Shown here: one piece after another, positions 34,453 through 47,300 of the stretch
Layout of the letters: every line of letters begins with the position of its first letter
Position numbering within the stretch: position 1 is the stretch's first letter
Assembly: GCA_902806595.1 (NCBI GenBank)
Contig: CADCXC010000009.1
Span: forward strand, 124,001-188,000
Source of the DNA: Pyrenopolyporus hunteri
Lineage: Eukaryota > Ascomycota > Sordariomycetes > Xylariales > Hypoxylaceae
DNA: 64,000 bases
Direction: 5' to 3'
The notes under the pieces: model-generated
Told to the model about the DNA's origin: nothing
What the model saw: the letters and a program-made list of their open reading frames with translations, nothing else
Databases searched by the model: none
Made by a program: the position numbers and the translations under genes

Positions 34453-36391
34453 TCATCTCGTCTCTGGGATTTCTTTGCTGCTATGATAAATTTTACACTG
34501 CTGCTCGCAAAACCACCATTCCAACTCTCCTTCCCACGGTAATTCGAGCCACTCATGCGAACCCCTATCTTTAGGTGGGGATATCTCAACCCTCGCCACA
34601 TAGGGATAATTATCCTTGCTACGAGAAAATCCAAGATATATCGTCGAATAATTATTGACTCTGAATGTCGTACCGGTGCTATCTAGTCGGAATTCCCCAA
34701 CGCAAGCTCGGCTGCCGTTCGAGTAACGAATGAGGAGGCCGCATACTAAGCAGTAAGTCTCGCATCGTCGTTCACACGTAACAATCTCCTCAACATCTCG
34801 TAGAGAGGCGGAGCTGTAGAAGAAGCCTTCGACGCCTCGACTCGTTGGGTGTAGAGGTAAAATATTCGAGACATGAGCAGGCTCGTAATGTGGGGGAGAT
34901 TCGCTTGCTAGTTGGTAGACGCCAAGAGGTGAATCGTTAAAGTATATTTCAGTCGCTTCCCCTGAAGTAGTATGTATTTGAGTCCAGAGAAGCCCTGGCG
35001 ATCGGGGTGCATGATGCGGCCCTATCGTGGCAACCCGACCTTTATTCGTCTGGAACTTTGGGTGACAAGTTAGATTAGGGCTGGGAAAGAACAAAAGCTA
35101 GATAGTTGACCTACCATTATAGCTGTATGCCGATTTTGTTTCCCAGGCCGCTGCCAGATGGCGGAAATGGTTTCATCAAAGTCGACAGGCATGTAGACCC
35201 AGAGCGGATGACGTAGACGAAGGTCGAGATCTTGATAAAAGGACAGGTCTTCTCCATTCACGTGAGCATGGAGATAGAATATGGAGCCGCTCCAGCAACC
35301 GGAATATCCTGTAATTGCCGGATCATTGCACTTGAGTGAAGTCATTCGGAGAGCATGACGACTGGGTAAGCTGGCATACGTTGGGACAAGGCTATGAAAG
35401 TGGAGGAGCTTTGTCCGGGGGGTAGACATCGGGCTCGGCCACAGAATATCTGTTTGGTGGCATTCAGACGTCGCGGTACTAGTTATACGTCGAAGTTTAA
35501 ACCCCTAAGTCGGAGGTTAGTATGATTGCGCAGGCAGGTTAAAGTAGAACTCACGTCAGACTTTACTCGTAGAACTCCAGAGAGAACGGAAACGGTCTGC
35601 CACCAAACCCCTGGCTTACGGTAGTCGAGGCGCGATAGGTCAGTGGGATCACCAGATCTTGCAAATATTATCTGCCTGATTCCCAGATGGTCTTCGGAAA
35701 CATACAATGTATCGATGTGTGGGGTCGCCGTGATATCCAAGATACAGACGCTTTTCTCATCCTCCGGCTCGTTCGAAAGTGCAGAAATATAAGCGGTATC
35801 ATCTAAGTAGACATACCGGGCCCATATGCTCGAGGTAGTTTGAATATTTACATCCGACCTAAGATACCCAACAGCGTAGGTCTGTAGGGTTGTGATTGTG
35901 GCGCTCTCACGGACAAGGTGGTCGGCAACAATTAACCATAGTTCTATCGGGAGCCGTTGATACCGGAGACTGAGTTTCAACGCAAGCGTCCGCTGGATGT
36001 GGGCATGCCTTCTGCCCTGCTCTATTTCCCTAGGCTCGAACGAATGCTGGGTTGCTCGAAGGAATGATGCGGAGGGAGGAGATGCAACTGCTAAACAAGC
36101 CGCGTGGCAACCTACAACGACTCCGCTGCTATGAAGACAGGGATGATATTGACACGGGAAGAGCCTCAATTCCTGAAGGCTATCTGTGTGAATAGCAGAA
36201 TCGCTGTACATGAATTCAGCAGTCGTGAGGCCAGACTCGGTAACTACCGTCGTTGTTAGGCGAATCTCTCCGTTGCTTTCTCGTGCTTACTTACTAGCAA
36301 CAACGGGTTCGCTCTCTGATATACGGAATCGGCATAGCCAGCATCGGGAAAGCACGCATTTGCGGCTTATGCAGTTCTCTGAATTTCTCAT
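34453..36391 (-). CDS. F-box-like protein with N-terminal Cys/His cluster
   Basis: Four exons on the minus strand: 36391-36295, 36243-35555, 35504-35115 and 35055-34453, giving 592 aa; introns are 51-59 bp with good donors (GTAAGT, GTGAGT, GTAGGT). The start is the ATG before RNSENCISRK; an internal ATG at 36211 would drop the first Cys pair. The N-terminus holds CWLC (residues 17-20) and a cluster C63, H66, C68, H70, C78-H79 and C82, perhaps zinc binding. RLPIELWLIVADHLV (about 129-143) resembles an F-box. Then come WARYVYLDD, KPGVWWQTVSV and SDGFKLRRI across the second intron, a layout shared by a large family of fungal hypothetical proteins. The C-terminal part has no recognised domain. 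If the F-box is real, it would be an SCF substrate adaptor; the substrate is unknown. Confidence 0.78.
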
Positions 36392-38347
36392 TAGGTTGTC
36401 CTTTGATTGGCCGAATAAGTGATGTGAGAATAGGAATATATAAATGAACGGAACTTGAGAAATAACACTCCGAAGAAAGTAAATAGGAGACAAGAAGAGA
36501 AGGGCCACAAAACAAGAGGCCGAAATATCATGAATATTAAGATGTACTATTGCTATAATTCTTAGGATACATATTGGTCATGCATTGAAGAGAAAAGTGA
36601 GTCGTCACGAGTATTTGCGTTACATTATCATATATCATATAAGCCCCAAAATTTGGCTTGTAACGCGCTCAGACGAAGAATTATGGATAAGCAATGTTCC
36701 AGAGAAAGTCGCGGATCCCAGGAAACGTCCTTATTAAGAAGGGCCTGTTGATACTTGACATAGTGTTACTGGATCTAAAAGGGGGTGGAATTAGGATAGC
36801 AGCAATAAGGCTCATGGAAACCCTTGCAGAGAATGCTCACTTCTAAATGGAATACTTGATTATCTTACTGATCGAGCACGAGTCGTCCCCATTTTTTTTC
36901 GCTCCTACTAAATCCGGGGGATGATATGGGATCGGATCGGATCGTATCGTCGGACTACATACCTACCTACCTACCTATTCATTACGGCGCTGACTTCGGT
37001 TGTTGCGGGGAAAGAATATTGATACATGTTTTCGACGTTTGGGGATCTATGCTTAAGGCACTGTCGGGTGGGATAGCAACCGTTCATGTTCGATTAACTC
37101 GACCCGCATGGGTGACCACAGTCACTTGGATCATCCAGATTATCTCCAATACCCCCATAGGGGTTAATCCCCCACACATGCTTTTCCCACCCTTTCTCGC
37201 GCCTCGCCTAGGCAATGGGGGTAACGGCCCCACCCTCCGAGCCCTCCGGAGCTGACATACGTTGAGAGTCCATGCCGATAGTTCGAGAAGATCTTCATCT
37301 TGAACCCTCTCCAGAAACAAGTCCGTGCGGTTTTCACGTTCTATCGGCTTCGGACCGAGAGGTCAACCTGGACTGGGTTTCGAGCTCAGCTAATATTCCC
37401 TATGGTGACGGACTACGCGGGTGAAATCCATCTTCCAGCTATGGAGTATGGTTTGCATAAGGGTTAGGGTCAGGGTTGGAGTTACATACGAGGATGCTTC
37501 ATGTCGGGATTTTCCGTCCCCTTGTCGTCAGGTGTCACAAACCAACGGATCGTCTTAGGTACCTAAGTTTGATGGTGGCCATACCGAGCCGTATCCTCCA
37601 TATCCATGACATGCATGTATGGGCTAGCGAACTCCGGCTTTCAGATGAAGTTCAGGATGGGGGCGAGGGTCCGAATGGTCTACAGGGTCTCGTGGGCCGG
37701 CTTCCAAGCAAGCCTTGCGGAGTTACGGAGTAACGGAGTAAAGGCGAGGGTTTGTCTGCATAATAAAAGCATTGCGTCGATAAGTCAACACTATGACGTG
37801 AATAGACGATACATCTTGGAGATACTCTGCCTTCTGGGGACCATATCGGCGAATTTGGGCGACTTACGTCGATATAGTAGTATTCAAAGTGCGTAGCGGG
37901 ATACGGGGGTCGGACATTGCCAGGGCCACTCCTCACTCAAGATCAGGTCAGGCCAAGTAGAACCCAGGTCCGGCGAAGTGACGTCGGTGCCTTGTGCTCC
38001 ATTAGTGTAGCACTGGGTATTTTGAGTTATATTTAGGAGGGTAGCCCTGCTCTTTGGAGGATATGTTGTTGAAGGAGACCTGGGTCCCTTTTTTGAAGTC
38101 CATGAGGTTACATACCCCAGGTACCTAGGTGGCTTACCGTGTCTGAAACATTTCAATATGTCTCTTTTTTAAGTAAGATATAAAAATACCCGCACAGGTG
38201 TGTTAGGAAAGATTGACGATATTGTATGTTGTATTGGTGATGGGTATTAGGTAGGATGAAGCTCTCTCAGCGTATGGAATTAGGTACAGGTACGGATTAC
38301 AGAGTCCTTACCTACATGTAGGTAACTAGGTACCTACTTATGTACCC
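36392..38347. other. intergenic region
   Basis: Two kilobases without a supported gene. It holds the promoter side of the F-box-like gene, an ATCGG micro-repeat at 36930-36950, a TACCTACC run at 36958-36976 and a telomere-like motif near 37461. Several open frames of 70-110 codons overlap antisense to each other and look like chance. Confidence 0.45.
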
Positions 38348-38915
38348 CACGCCGGACCATAAGTAATTTTTCCGCCAAACCGCTAATTTAAAGAATTTCC
38401 AGATGTTAAACCTATTTTAATTATAAGGGTACGCTAAAATTATAGGGTTTATAACGTTATTTTTTTTTATTTTTAAAGTATTTTATTATATTTAAATATT
38501 TCGTAATTATATAATTTAATATTTAAAAAAATATATATCGAAATATTATTTAATTATTTATTTACGTATATATTATTTAATTATAATTTATCGAATAACG
38601 ATAATTTTATACGATTAAATATAATAATTATTTTAATTAATAATTAATTTTATTTAAAAAAAAATAAATTTTAAATAATTTAATAATATTATATAAATAT
38701 AATAAATATATAAAACGCGTAAAATTTATACGACGAATTTTATAACGATATTAAACGTTATAAACTTTATATTTATAAAGAGATTTAGTGGTTGTATGTG
38801 TTATAAGCCTTATAGTTTTAACGTACCCTTGTAATTAAAGTGGGTTTCTAACTTGAATTTCTAGAAATTCTTTGAATTGGCGGTTTAGCGGAAAAATTGC
38901 TTATGGTCCGGCGTG
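38348..38915. mobile_element. long foldback (MITE-like) element 2, RIP-degraded core
   Basis: The element begins cacgccggaccataag and ends cttatggtccggcgtg. The inverted arms continue inward with aatttttccgccaaaccgct on the left against agcggaaaaatt plus ggcggttt on the right, then aagaatttc, ttaattataagggtacg and ataaacgtta pairs. The arms total about 110-120 bp or more. The middle (about 38450-38760) is extremely AT-rich, with cytosine left almost only in CpG. Possible 6-bp flanks gtaccc and gcaccc differ by one transition and could be a damaged target-site duplication. There is no open frame. The arms share the core CCGCCAAACCGC with element 1. Confidence 0.85.
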
Positions 38916-39248
38916 GCACCCCTCACGGTGCCTCGCACATTGCGGCCGGCATGAATCGGGCTTCCCGCTGCCGCTGCTCGATCGTTATCGATAATGGTCT
39001 CATTCTCCGATATCCAAAATTCAAAGAAGCTTCTTAAGAATACATGTACGCGCCTCTTTTCTGTTTCTCTCGTCGCCATCCTTCGATCAAGCTCCAATGA
39101 GCTCTGATAACGGTCGAATTACCCAAACCTAACTCCCTTAAAGAGTCCCTATAAGGAGAAAGACATGGTAGTCGCTATATAGGTAGCCAATACCGCCATA
39201 AACCTGATCGCCCAATCGTCCTGGCACCTCCCGTCCATTTCCACCAGG
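38916..39248. other. PET117 upstream region
   Basis: The short region between foldback element 2 and the PET117 ATG should contain the PET117 promoter. No other feature was seen. Confidence 0.45.
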
Positions 39249-39580
39249 ATGTCGCGCACCTCGAAGCTCACCTTGGCCGGTACGTCGCTCTTTGCCGTCG
39301 GGACAATTATCATGGTACACTTCCAGCAGAGGATGGAGAAAGAGGTACGCAAGCCCGTCGGGAAACGCACAGCAGATAAGACATAAGCTCATTGGACGTG
39401 TCTCTCTTTTAGGCTATGCACCAAGGCGTCCTGCGCGACATGGAGCAGCAGCGCATCAAGCGGGAGCGCCAGCTCGACTTCGAAATGCAGAAGGCCTTGG
39501 AGGAGGAATATAAGAAGGGCCAGACCGTGCGGGACACCACGGCCGAGATGCAGGTTAAGCCCTCGTTACCGGATCGGTAG
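39249..39580 (+). CDS. pet117: cytochrome c oxidase assembly protein PET117
   Basis: Two exons, 39249-39344 and 39413-39580, give 87 aa, which fits this small family. The first 25 residues (SKLTLAGTSLFAVGTIIMVH) are a hydrophobic segment followed by FQQRMEKEAMHQGVLRD across the splice site (intron 68 bp, GTACGC..TAG). A charged helix with MEQQRIKRERQLDFEMQ then runs to the end. PET117 acts in the mitochondrial inner membrane or matrix, where it works with the heme A synthase Cox15 in complex IV assembly. The assignment rests on length, the N-terminal membrane segment and the QxxMxxGVxRDxERQxxK-like block. It lies just downstream of foldback element 2. Confidence 0.9.
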
Positions 39581-40389
39581 CAGCGCGCCTTGCTCTTCTC
39601 GCGAGATGCTCGTCGTACTCTTTGGCAAATGAGCGCAGCTTCGGCTATTCTATCCTGTCCAATCGAGCCCCCCCACTCTTACCCCCTGAATGCGGTCGCA
39701 ACATTTATCTTGTTAATGGTTATGTTCTCCGATGGCATGTGATCAAGCTCGTTTGAATGGCGGGAGGAGAGAGGCTCCTCGCGTTAGATAATGTAGTCAT
39801 AAGCGTTGGTCCAACACCCTCTTCGCCGTCTGCTCTTCGTCCGAAGCTTAGGCTTATGGCTAAATAATGCGTAGTACTGTTCATACAGCGTAGCCCGCGT
39901 CAACATACGGACGCTAATTCACCAAGTAAGGCATACTATCTTTCTAAATTAACTCATCATTACAACTTCATTGTAACGGTCCCGAGTTTCTATAATTGTA
40001 ACTCGAATGCAGGTGGTACGATGAGAGGTGCCAGCGCTGCGTAACCAATAGGATTTGTTGCTGCTTACCCGGGTCCTTCATAACTCCAGTTACCCCTGGA
40101 TAGTCCTACGAGGGCTCGAAAGCTGCATATATCAGTTCTTCGCATCCCCAAGTTGTGACTCGACATTCATATCTACCCCTTACAAGTAATTCACACTACG
40201 AATCGTGCAAATAAATATGGACCACTCGCTTCATAAATTTACATACACCAAGGACCCTCGAAATGAATATGTACTAGGTGCCCAGGCGGAGTACCATCGC
40301 CTTAACATACATGCTGCGTCGTCTTCCGCTGCTTTAGGCTTCGTCTCGGCCGATCTGCGCCGGAAATCGCACGAACTTCTTATCGCGCC
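39581..40389. other. convergent intergenic region
   Basis: About 800 bases lie between the stops of PET117 (+) and the permease (-). No supported gene or repeat was seen. Confidence 0.5.
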
Positions 40390-42627
40390 TCAAACCTTTA
40401 TTTTCATATTCGAAATGGCAATTTGGTCGTGATAGTTCTTCATCATTTTCTCCTCGACTTGTTCGGCAAACACGTCGACGTCCGTTGTCGCGAAGTTCCT
40501 CGCGCTTATCTTCTTCTCGAATAGCAGGTCTAGCTCCGCAAACGTTCGGCCGGCCGGCTCGGGTACGCGGAAGAACGTGTAGACAAAGCAGAGGAAGCAT
40601 GATCCCGCCTACCCAGGGATGGCGTTAGTAGATGAAAACAGGAACCGGAACTACAGGTAAGCCACTCACCCAGAAGAATCCGGCGTAGTTGCCCCAGTCC
40701 CACGCCGTCGGGTTCAGCATGTACGGCGTCAGGACTCCGCAGATGATGCCGACAATATTGCTGCGGCTTGTTAGTATCGGCTTCCTATAACTCGCATCGA
40801 GCAGGAGGGGCCTTACTAGAGGATACGTCCGAGAACCACAGTCTTAATCTGCAGGCGTCGAGTCGAGATCTCTGCCACCAAGGAGTAGCAGACGGTGCCG
40901 ACTGTTAATTGGTAGCATAGAGCCCACACGAGCATGATACTACCTGTCGCGAGCGACGCGGCATTCCTATCAGAAGCTAGGCCGAGAAAGCCAAGGATCA
41001 TGAGCATGACAAAGAGACCAGCAAGGCCATATAGGTATAACGTCCTGTAAACACGGTATTAATATCTCGGCCAGATCGGTGCGTACATATTAACTTACCT
41101 TCGCCCGATCCCTAAGGTGATAAGCGTCCAGGCCCCAAAGACACCGACACAATTGATGGCGTATTGACCCAGGGCAAACGAATACGCCTTGTCGTTGTCA
41201 AGGCCGGCCTGTTGCAGGAAGTACGTCGAATAATTGGAAAAGGAGTTGCCGCTCAAGTTCTGGATAGCCCAGCACATGCACACGATCTGTCTCGGTCAGC
41301 GCCAAAGTGGCGTTAAAATGATTACGGAACGCTATAGACATACTTCTGTGCGACGCAAGTCGACGCCTTTGAAACAATCTAGATAGCTAGCTCCCTTGGT
41401 GATCTGCAGCAAGAGGATTAGCAACAACCAGGGAAGCCGGATGGGATTGATATAACCTTTTGCTCCAACGCCGAAGTATGTACCATCATGGCAACGGTCT
41501 CGTCTGCGTCGAAGTCTGTCTCCCGGTCCAGGCTAGTTAGGCGGAGGAGGGATTTCTTGGCGGCTTCGAGCTTCCCCTTTCTTACGAGCCACCAAGGAGA
41601 TTCAGGCGCGAAGAAGATTCCGATTATGAGAGGAGCCGGCCACATCCATTGGAGCGCGTAGGGCTATTCATTGCCTGTTAGCATCACCCGCCGAGGAAAC
41701 TAGAACCAAAGAACTTACTATGCGATACGCCCACTCGTCGGTACGCCAGAGATTGCCCATAATGACGCCGATCCCGATCATCTGGCCTATGCCCCAGCAG
41801 AAGTTGATATAGGTCGTCAAGTACCCACGCAGAGCTACGGGGCAGACTTCGGAGGCGTACGTGATGGTCAATGTCTGGAAGACACCCCACGGGATACCGC
41901 ACAAGATCTCGGCAACCTGGAGATGCACGACAGATTGCGCCGTGAAGAAGATGGCGGTGAAGGCGATAATAAGTACGAGACAGGAGATGACCGTGTACCG
42001 ATACCCGAACCGCTCAGACACCCAGCCGTTTATCATCAGGCCAATGATTTCGCCCTGGGAGAAAACCGAGTGTTAAAATAGCCATCGCCTGTTTCTTAAA
42101 TTGATGGGAAAGATTTCACCGCGCAACTTAGACCACGAGACTTTTAGAAAACACACCCGGTGCGGTCGACAGCAGCGAGTGATTTCTGTTGCGGGCTTAG
42201 GAATGGGGTGGGCTGTTTTAACTTGGGGCGCATAGGCGCGTGAAAGCTCTTAACTCACCACTACTGCACCGTTGCTAAGCCCGGCTTGCCAGGCGGCTGG
42301 GACTTGGTAGGAGACTTTGCCTTCCGGGTCGGTTACTGCGACGCCGTACTTCTCATTGAACTGAGGAAAGGCGTAGAAGTTGTTGACCAGGGAGATGTCG
42401 TAACCCTCCATGACGATGCAGGTCGAGATGAGGATGCTCCACGCGACAGCCTTGGGATAGAGCTTGAGACCTTGCCACAGCGTCATTTTGTGCTCTTTCT
42501 CGGTCGCGAGCCGCGCGCTCCGGATGATGTCGCCCATTGTCTCGTGTTTTTCTTCCAGCGCCACAGACGGCGCCGGTACCGTTTCGACGGCATCGGCGTC
42601 GGCGCCCTTCCCTAAGGTCGAGGCCAT
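40390..42627 (-). CDS. MFS alpha-glucoside/sugar permease (maltose permease type)
   Basis: Eight exons on the minus strand: 42627-42259, 42054-41719, 41663-41457, 41403-41344, 41286-41099, 41044-40817, 40760-40670 and 40608-40390, giving 565 aa with consistent phases. The ATG is the first Met (MASTLGKGADAD); the frame upstream is open but has no ATG. Sugar-porter signatures are visible: WSILISTCIVMEGYD in TM1, GWVSERFGYRYTV after TM2, YASEVCPVALRGYLTTYIN, FFAPESPWWLVRKGK at the end of the first half, STRRLQIKT and VPEPAGRTFAELDLLFEKK near the C-terminus. MEGYD plus RTFAELDLLFE is characteristic of fungal alpha-glucoside:H+ symporters. The 204-bp intron 1 is long for this window. It is a plasma-membrane transporter; maltose or a related disaccharide is likely but not proven. 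Confidence 0.93.
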
Positions 42628-43899
42628 GGAGGATGATTTGAACGAACCGCTGACAACTGCTGACTCCCGCAAAGAGTTCGACTACTACGTTACAGCATGG
42701 AATAACCCGGGCTGGTTCGTCTTTGCGAGAGATTGTATGCTGCGCGACAATACGAACCAAACTGCGTCGTCGTGTCGATTGGGGCTCTGTCGGCTCGTTA
42801 TATCTGGGGAATGGGAATAAACAAAGGAATGTTCTAGCTGTCTTGCCTTGGGTACCCTGACAATGGTCGCGAAACCAAGACGCTATCGACAGAGAAGGAA
42901 CACCGAGGCAAGGTAAGCTAGCTTGCTATACGCCATAAGCGGTTTAGTTTGGTGGTATTTTCCTTCCGATCTCCTACCAACGGTGGGGAGCAATTTGCGG
43001 GGAAGAGGCAGCTGAAATTTCCCCGATTCTTGATTGGGGACGTTGATTATTGGTAGCTACTGCGCATGGAGGTTGCAATCTAGCCTCATAACGCCAAACC
43101 TCCATGCTGCCTACAACTTGACATCTCCAACTTGGGATAAAATCTCCCTCTTGCGGACCAGGATCTCGAAGAAGGAGAAGTCCGAATGGGTGTATCATCG
43201 TACACTCCCCCGATACGAGACGACACGAGACGACATGGCACGACACTGGGTTGGTAGCATTGCCGTCGTGTAGGCTCGAGAGGGGTACGGGCGACGGGAC
43301 CGTCCTTCTTCCCACTTCTCGATCAAGATTTCCGATCAGTCTATTCGAACTCGAGAAGAATTATCTTGACCCGATGACCCGATGATCCGATGTGGATACT
43401 ATCTATCTCTGTAGCTCGTTTGGAGGGTAAGAATCTCCGGCCTCGATAACCGACATTGGCCAACCGCTTAAACCGGTACGCTCTGGGTCTGGTCCATCAG
43501 CAGAGCTGGAGGGTTGCTCTCTCTGTTGTCTCCTTATCCGCTGTCACGGTCAAGGCGGTCTTGTGTTAAATGGGTAGCTCCATTGACTGTTTCTCTCTGG
43601 GAATTGATCTCGCCAAAACCGGCGGAGCGAAGCGCCCAATAATTAGTAGTTGTACGACACCTGGGGATAGAATTTTACATCCTTGTATCGATGGGAAGTT
43701 CGCGAGGAAGAGAAACACGATCAATCGCTAAGAAGAGATCTCGACGCTGGTGGACCGTACGGTCTACACCGTCTCGTCCTCGTCTCGCGACGTCACTGAA
43801 GTAGGTAACGTAGAGGGAGATAGGGATGGGAGTAGCGCTGTCGCCGTCAATGATGTGGGGTTTGTGGTATTGGGTGTAGATATTATATAGCATTTTTAT
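42628..43899. other. permease promoter side and flank of AT block
   Basis: The region carries the promoter of the permease. Two imperfect short tandem repeats are present, acgagacgac-type near 43215-43245 and gacccgat-type near 43370-43392. Open frames antisense or upstream of the permease lack homology. Composition becomes AT-rich from about 43890. Confidence 0.45.
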
Positions 43900-44090
43900 T
43901 TTATTCCGGTTCGTTTTTATGAAATTTTGTTTTTCATCGACTAGACGACTTATATATAGGTAGGTACTTGAACTTATAAAGCTACACGACTATAGTATTA
44001 TCTTTTACATAAGGTTTAAGCCTTAGAAACTTAAAGGGCCCGGAGGATTTAGTAATCGAAACTTTAAAAAATAAAAAGAAAAAACTTAAT

Positions 44091-44151
44091 TATTAAGTAA
44101 AATATTTTTTATTAATTATATATATTATTATATTATATAAATATATATATA
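44091..44151. repeat. outer LTR-like repeat, left half of first copy
   Basis: The sequence attaagtaaaatatttttta followed by an AT-alternating stretch matches the start of the repeat at about 56668-56735. The match stops at about 44151, where the inner element begins, and its other half resumes at about 49921. Confidence 0.65.
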
Positions 44152-44332
44152 TATATATTATTAATTTTATGTTTTAATAACGTTTATAATTTGTTAATAT
44201 TTATACGAAATTAAATTATAAATAAAATATAAATATTATAAATTATTTAATTTTTTTAAATTTTAATAATCGGCGAATATTATTTTTATATTTTATATAA
44301 TAAAATTTAAATTATATAATTAAATATTTATA
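44152..44332. repeat. inner LTR-like repeat, left copy
   Basis: It is about 181 bp and begins near tattattaattttatgtttt. It continues through cgtttataatttgttaat and ends near ttaaatatttatat. It matches 49739-49920 in the same orientation at almost every position. Confidence 0.75.
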
Positions 44333-47300
44333 TTATTTTTTTTTATTTAATAATAATTTTTTAATTATTAAAATAAATTTATTTAAAATATAAAATAATA
44401 TTAAAATAATATTAAAAATTATATATATTAAAAATTATATTAAAATTTTATATTTATATTTTTTTTCGTTTCGTTATATATTAACGGTTACGTTTTAATA
44501 ACGTTAAATTAACGTATTATATATTTCGTACGAAGTAATCGTTATTTACGTATATTAAAAATAAATTAATATCGTTATATTTATTAAATAATAAAATATT
44601 TTTGAAATTTCGTAAATAATATATATTATTAACGTAATAATTTACGATAATTTAAAAGTCGTCGTAGTATGATTTGTATTTAACGGTACGTTATTACATT
44701 TAAAGGATTTAATTATCGAGCGTATAAATTCGAATAAAATTTTTTCGTTTTTATAAATATATTTTAATTTATTTTCGAAAGATTTTTAAATTATTAAAAT
44801 AATTTTTTATTATCGACGTTTCGTATTACGTCGTTAATTATTTAATAAATTTATTTTTTTTTTTTTTTTATTAATTTTCGAACGTATTCGATATAATTCG
44901 ATTATTAATTTTAAAAAAATTAAGTTTTAAATATAAGAAAAAAATTACTATAGCCGTTAAATTTAAAAATACGGTTATAAATATTTATCGTTTATTTTAA
45001 TAATTTTAAAAAATTTCGTACGGTTAAATTAATTTAATATTTTTTAAATATAATACGTTTTAAATCGCCGTTAATTTTTTTAATTTTTTCGTTATTTTAA
45101 AAGCGTAACGAAGTAATAAATTTTATTATTAAATTGCGTTTTTAATGTTATTATTTAATTTTTTTATTAATAAACGTATTAATGTTATTCGATATTTATT
45201 TACGAAAGTAATTAAAAGTTTTTTTAATTTTAATAAATATCGAAATGGTGTTAATAAAAAATATCGTCGATACGATTTTAACGATTATTTAATTTATTAC
45301 GTATTTAATAATAATTAAAATATAGGTAGCGGTTATAAAGGTATAATCGATTATTTATTATATTAACGAAGTCGGCGGGTAAATAAGTTATAAATTAGGA
45401 AAAATCGAATTCGATTTTTTTATTAATTAATATATTAAATATTTTATAATGATTTATTAAACGATTAACGTTATTTCGAAATATTAATATCGTCGAGTTG
45501 CGTTTTTTTATATAATATTAATTATAATATAGTTTAAATTTTAATAAATTTTTTTTATAGTCGTAAATAATTTATTATATTTAAAAATTATTTTTAAAAT
45601 AATTGCTTTTATTGACGTATTTACGATGTAAAGTAAATTTTCGAAGTTTTTTTAATGTTAAGTAATTTTATATAAATAGTTATTATATATTATAAAATAA
45701 TATTTTATTTATTTAATTTTTAAAAAAGGAAATAACGCCGTTTTTTAATTAAAATGTTCGAAAATAATTTATAAATTTATTTTAATAAATTTGTGTAATT
45801 TCGTTATTAAAGGTTTAATATTAATTTTTTTAACGGATAAAATTATTTCGAATCGAAATAAATAATCGATTAAAATATTTATTTTATTTATCTTATAAAT
45901 AATACGAATATTGTAATGTTTTATAATGTTTAAAAAATATAAAATTTTTATAAATTAATCGAATTTTATATTTAAAGTTTTAAATAATTTATAATTAATA
46001 ATTACGGTTATATCGTTATTTTTGATTTAATATTTTTAATGTTAAAATATTAATATAATCGTTAATAATTTTTTTTTTAAGTAATATATTTTTATTAAAT
46101 ATTAGTTAATTTTTTCGAGAAATATATTACGAGGTAAAAAATGGAATTCGATTTATATATATAAGGTTATAAAAGTGTAGTTTTTATATATTTTTAATTA
46201 ATATCGATTTTAATAATCGATTAATGATGTTAATTAAATAATTTAATTAAAGGTATAATAATAATAACGTTTTAAATATTTTTTTAAATATTTTTAATAA
46301 TTTAATTTAAAGTAACGAATTTATTTTTAAGTTTTTTTATTAATTTTAAAAGGGGTATTATTATTAATAAATAATTTTTTATTAAGTATTTAAAATAGTT
46401 TATTACGTTTACGAATATTTGTATTTTTATTATAATAAATAATTTAAGGCGATTTTTAATCGTAGCGATTTTTATCGGATTAATTTTTATATTATTTTTT
46501 AAAATTAAAAAATTTAAAAATACGTTTTTTTATACGAATAATAATATTTTTTAAGGGTTAAATAATAGGTTATATTCGACGAGGTAATGGAATATTATGG
46601 TAATATATTTATAAAGGTATTTTATAATATTGGCTTATATATATATATTATTTAATAATTTATCGACGAAATTTTAATATAATTTTAAAATTTTTTTTAT
46701 TATAAATTAAAACGTTATTAAAATGTTATAAAAATCGAAAGGTATTATTTTTTATTAATATAATTTAAATAATGTTACGAATATTATTTTTTTTCGATAA
46801 AAAAGATAAATAAAAATATGTTAAAAATCGTTTTTAAGGTTTAAAAAAGTATATTATTTATAGTTTATGATTTTTTAAATTTAATTTATAACGTTAAATA
46901 GGGGATAGGTATTTTTAATAATAATATTATTTAAACGACGATAATTAATATAAAATTATTAAATTATGTTTTTATCGATTATTTAAAATTTAATAATTTC
47001 GTTAAAAGTTTTTTTCGAAGTTAATAAAAATGGTAAATTTTAAAAATTAATATTATTTTTTATATATAATTTTTTATATTTAAATAAAAAATTTTTTATA
47101 ATTTTAATTTACGGTAAATTATATCGTCGAAATAGTAATTTTATTGAATTATAATCGTTTATATTTATTCGATATTAAATTTTTATTTTATTTTTTTATT
47201 TAAGTTTAATATCGAAAAGTTTAAGTATTTTTTTTTTATAAAATTTAAAATAAAATAATATTTTAAGGTTTTTAAATATTAATTTATATTATTTAATAAA

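Noticed and set aside
37084..38156. Several 80-110 codon frames
   Set aside because: They overlap on both strands in intergenic DNA with repeats and show no conserved protein segment.
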